Both the position numbers and the translations under genes were made by a program. A stretch of DNA of 64,000 nt from Antilocapra americana (lineage: Eukaryota > Chordata > Mammalia > Artiodactyla > Antilocapridae), in the NCBI GenBank assembly GCA_007570785.1, contig ML660201.1, positions 46,118,949 to 46,182,948 on the forward strand, written 5' to 3'. Shown here piece by piece: positions 62,602 to 64,000 of this stretch (position 1 is its first letter; each line of letters starts with the position of its first letter). The notes under the pieces were generated by a model, which was not told where the DNA came from, made no database searches, and worked only from the letters and a program-made list of their open reading frames with translations.

Positions 62602-64000
62602 CAGTGTGCCTCTGTTCTGCCAGTCTGAGCCCTTCCGTCACGTGCAGGATAGTGAGCTCCCACTTCTTTTCCAGCTCCCAACAGGCTGTCAGACTAAGTT
62701 TCCTTCCTTCAAGGGTAGCACAGGCCTGATTGTTGCCCCTTTGGGCCAGAGCAGCTATAAGCATATGCAGGGATTAGAACTCATGACTGGACCTGGCCTG
62801 CCCATGTACAGGTAGTTGGGAAGAGGTGTGTGTGAGCTTGCATGCCTTAGGCATGGGCAAGGCCTGGGATGGGGTAGAGCTTAGTATCTGCGTGTGCTAC
62901 CTTGACACACGAGCCTGCTGGAGAAGCATGCCTGCTGCCGCAGGATGACTGTCCAAATCTGTGCGTGCGTTTGCATGCAGAGGACAACCCTTAAGGCCAG
63001 CCTAGGATTTGGGGAGAAAGGAGAAGCGCTCCCCCCCCCCATATTTGGGCCCAGTCTTGCCTTGCTCCAGGCTGAAGATCTGCAGTGGATGGCCTGGGGC
63101 ACTCTGCTGCGCTTAACCTCACCCTTGTACAGGAAGCCAGGGCTTCCACATCTGCATCGCCTTCCAACCATCTTCCCCCTAGTCCCGCCTGAGCAAGGGA
63201 TAGTGTGGGGACACTTAATTGCATCCATGAATCATTCTCAAATAGCTCCTGTCCAACAGCTGGACTCAGGGTGCTGGTGCCTGCCTGGAGCAGGAGCCAG
63301 GCCTGGGTGGGCCAGGCTCTGGGGGGGTGAAGAGCAGTGCTCTCTCTGGCAGGAAAGCCAGCAGGGATCCTGGCCAGACCACTGGCCCCTCCTCTTTCCA
63401 CAGCCTGCTGCCCCTCGACTCCCCCCTCATCACACAGAATTCACCCACTGCTACTTGGCTGTCTTATCTCCTTGGTGGCCAGGGAGTGGAGCGGAAGCAA
63501 CTCCCCCAGACCTGGCCACCCCACTCCTTGTTATCTTGCCTGGCAGCCTCCTCCCGCCCCTTGCAGCGGCTGCAGACCTTCCCCTGCTCCTTTTCCCAGC
63601 ATCCTCTAGGCCTTGCTTTGTCTGCAGTTGTCTTTTTTGCCTGCCTCTCCCTGTCTATCTTCTCTCTCTAGGGCATTGGGGGGCCATCCCCCAGGTCCAA
63701 CACATCAGCCAGAGCATGTCATCCTGTCCCAACTAGAGACTGACCCTGTGCCTGCAGCTAAGGATCCATTTCTACTGAGTCTCTTCAGCTGGCCCAGATG
63801 TTAGTTGGGCAGGGGTACCTAGGTCAGAATCTAGGCTCAGCACTTGCCAGCCTGATAATAACTTCTAGCAACTGCTCTACTTTGAGTCTGTTTCCTCTTT
63901 AAATGGGATGAAAATGGTTCAGGGACTAAAAGTGGTTCAGAGACTAATCAGATGCTATGAGGGCTCTGCCCCTGGCTGTGCCTCCTGCTGGAAAGCTTCC
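62602..64000. other. Intergenic to window edge
   Basis: No recognised gene. A chance 263-codon frame at 62,945-63,736 was rejected. A short AT-rich patch at 63,211-63,246 (ACTTAATTGCATCCATGAAT) stands out. Confidence 0.5.

Noticed and set aside
62945..63736. 263-codon plus-strand open frame near the window end
   Set aside because: Composition is Leu/Pro-rich without domain pattern. It starts in unremarkable noncoding DNA and I see no supporting splice or promoter context. Codon-conservation analysis across mammals would settle it.

Overview
This window is nuclear DNA from a ruminant, most likely a bovid such as cattle, sheep or goat. The sequence contains many tRNA-Glu-derived Bov-tA SINEs, a 3' fragment of the BovB (RTE) LINE and a 5'-truncated ruminant-type L1. 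The two protein genes are split by GT-AG introns and encode recognisable vertebrate proteins. The gene order, in reverse, matches the segment that is 3p21.31 in human. I cannot name the species from the sequence alone.

Both genes lie on the minus strand, so transcription runs right to left. SEMA3F has a CpG-island promoter and a noncoding first exon near 39.0-39.6 kb. Its 18 coding exons lie between 34,937 and 11,792, and its 3' UTR ends near 10.86 kb. GNAT1 (rod transducin alpha) follows about 3.9 kb downstream of the SEMA3F poly(A) signal. Its eight coding exons lie between 6,964 and 3,692, with a probable long 3' UTR to about 2.07 kb. I traced every splice junction in both genes. The exons sum to 1,053 nt (350 aa plus stop) for GNAT1 and 2,358 nt (785 aa plus stop) for SEMA3F when its 93-nt cassette exon is included. 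Both reading frames are intact.

Region by region: 1-2.07 kb is intergenic with two SINEs. 2.07-6.96 kb is GNAT1. 7.0-7.3 kb is its likely proximal promoter. 7.3-10.85 kb is the intergenic spacer, with a TG-rich low-complexity tract, an L1 fragment and a SINE. 10.85-39.6 kb is SEMA3F, including a 13.3-kb intron and a 4.0-kb 5' intron. 39.9-64 kb has no credible coding gene. It holds SINEs, an L2 element split by BovB, old MIR-type fragments and several short islands that look regulatory. In human the equivalent flank separates SEMA3F from RBM5 and carries the SEMA3F-AS1 lncRNA; I could not confirm that transcript here.

The two genes are neighbours without a shared pathway: SEMA3F is a secreted axon-guidance and vascular repellent ligand, and GNAT1 is the rod phototransduction G protein. 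I see no new multi-gene system. The most unusual items are a decayed ~30-bp minisatellite filling the last SEMA3F intron, a pair of near-palindromic RFX-type X-boxes in the 5' flank, an AT-rich homeodomain-site cluster inside the large SEMA3F intron, and a SINE whose tail sits next to a SEMA3F 5' splice site.
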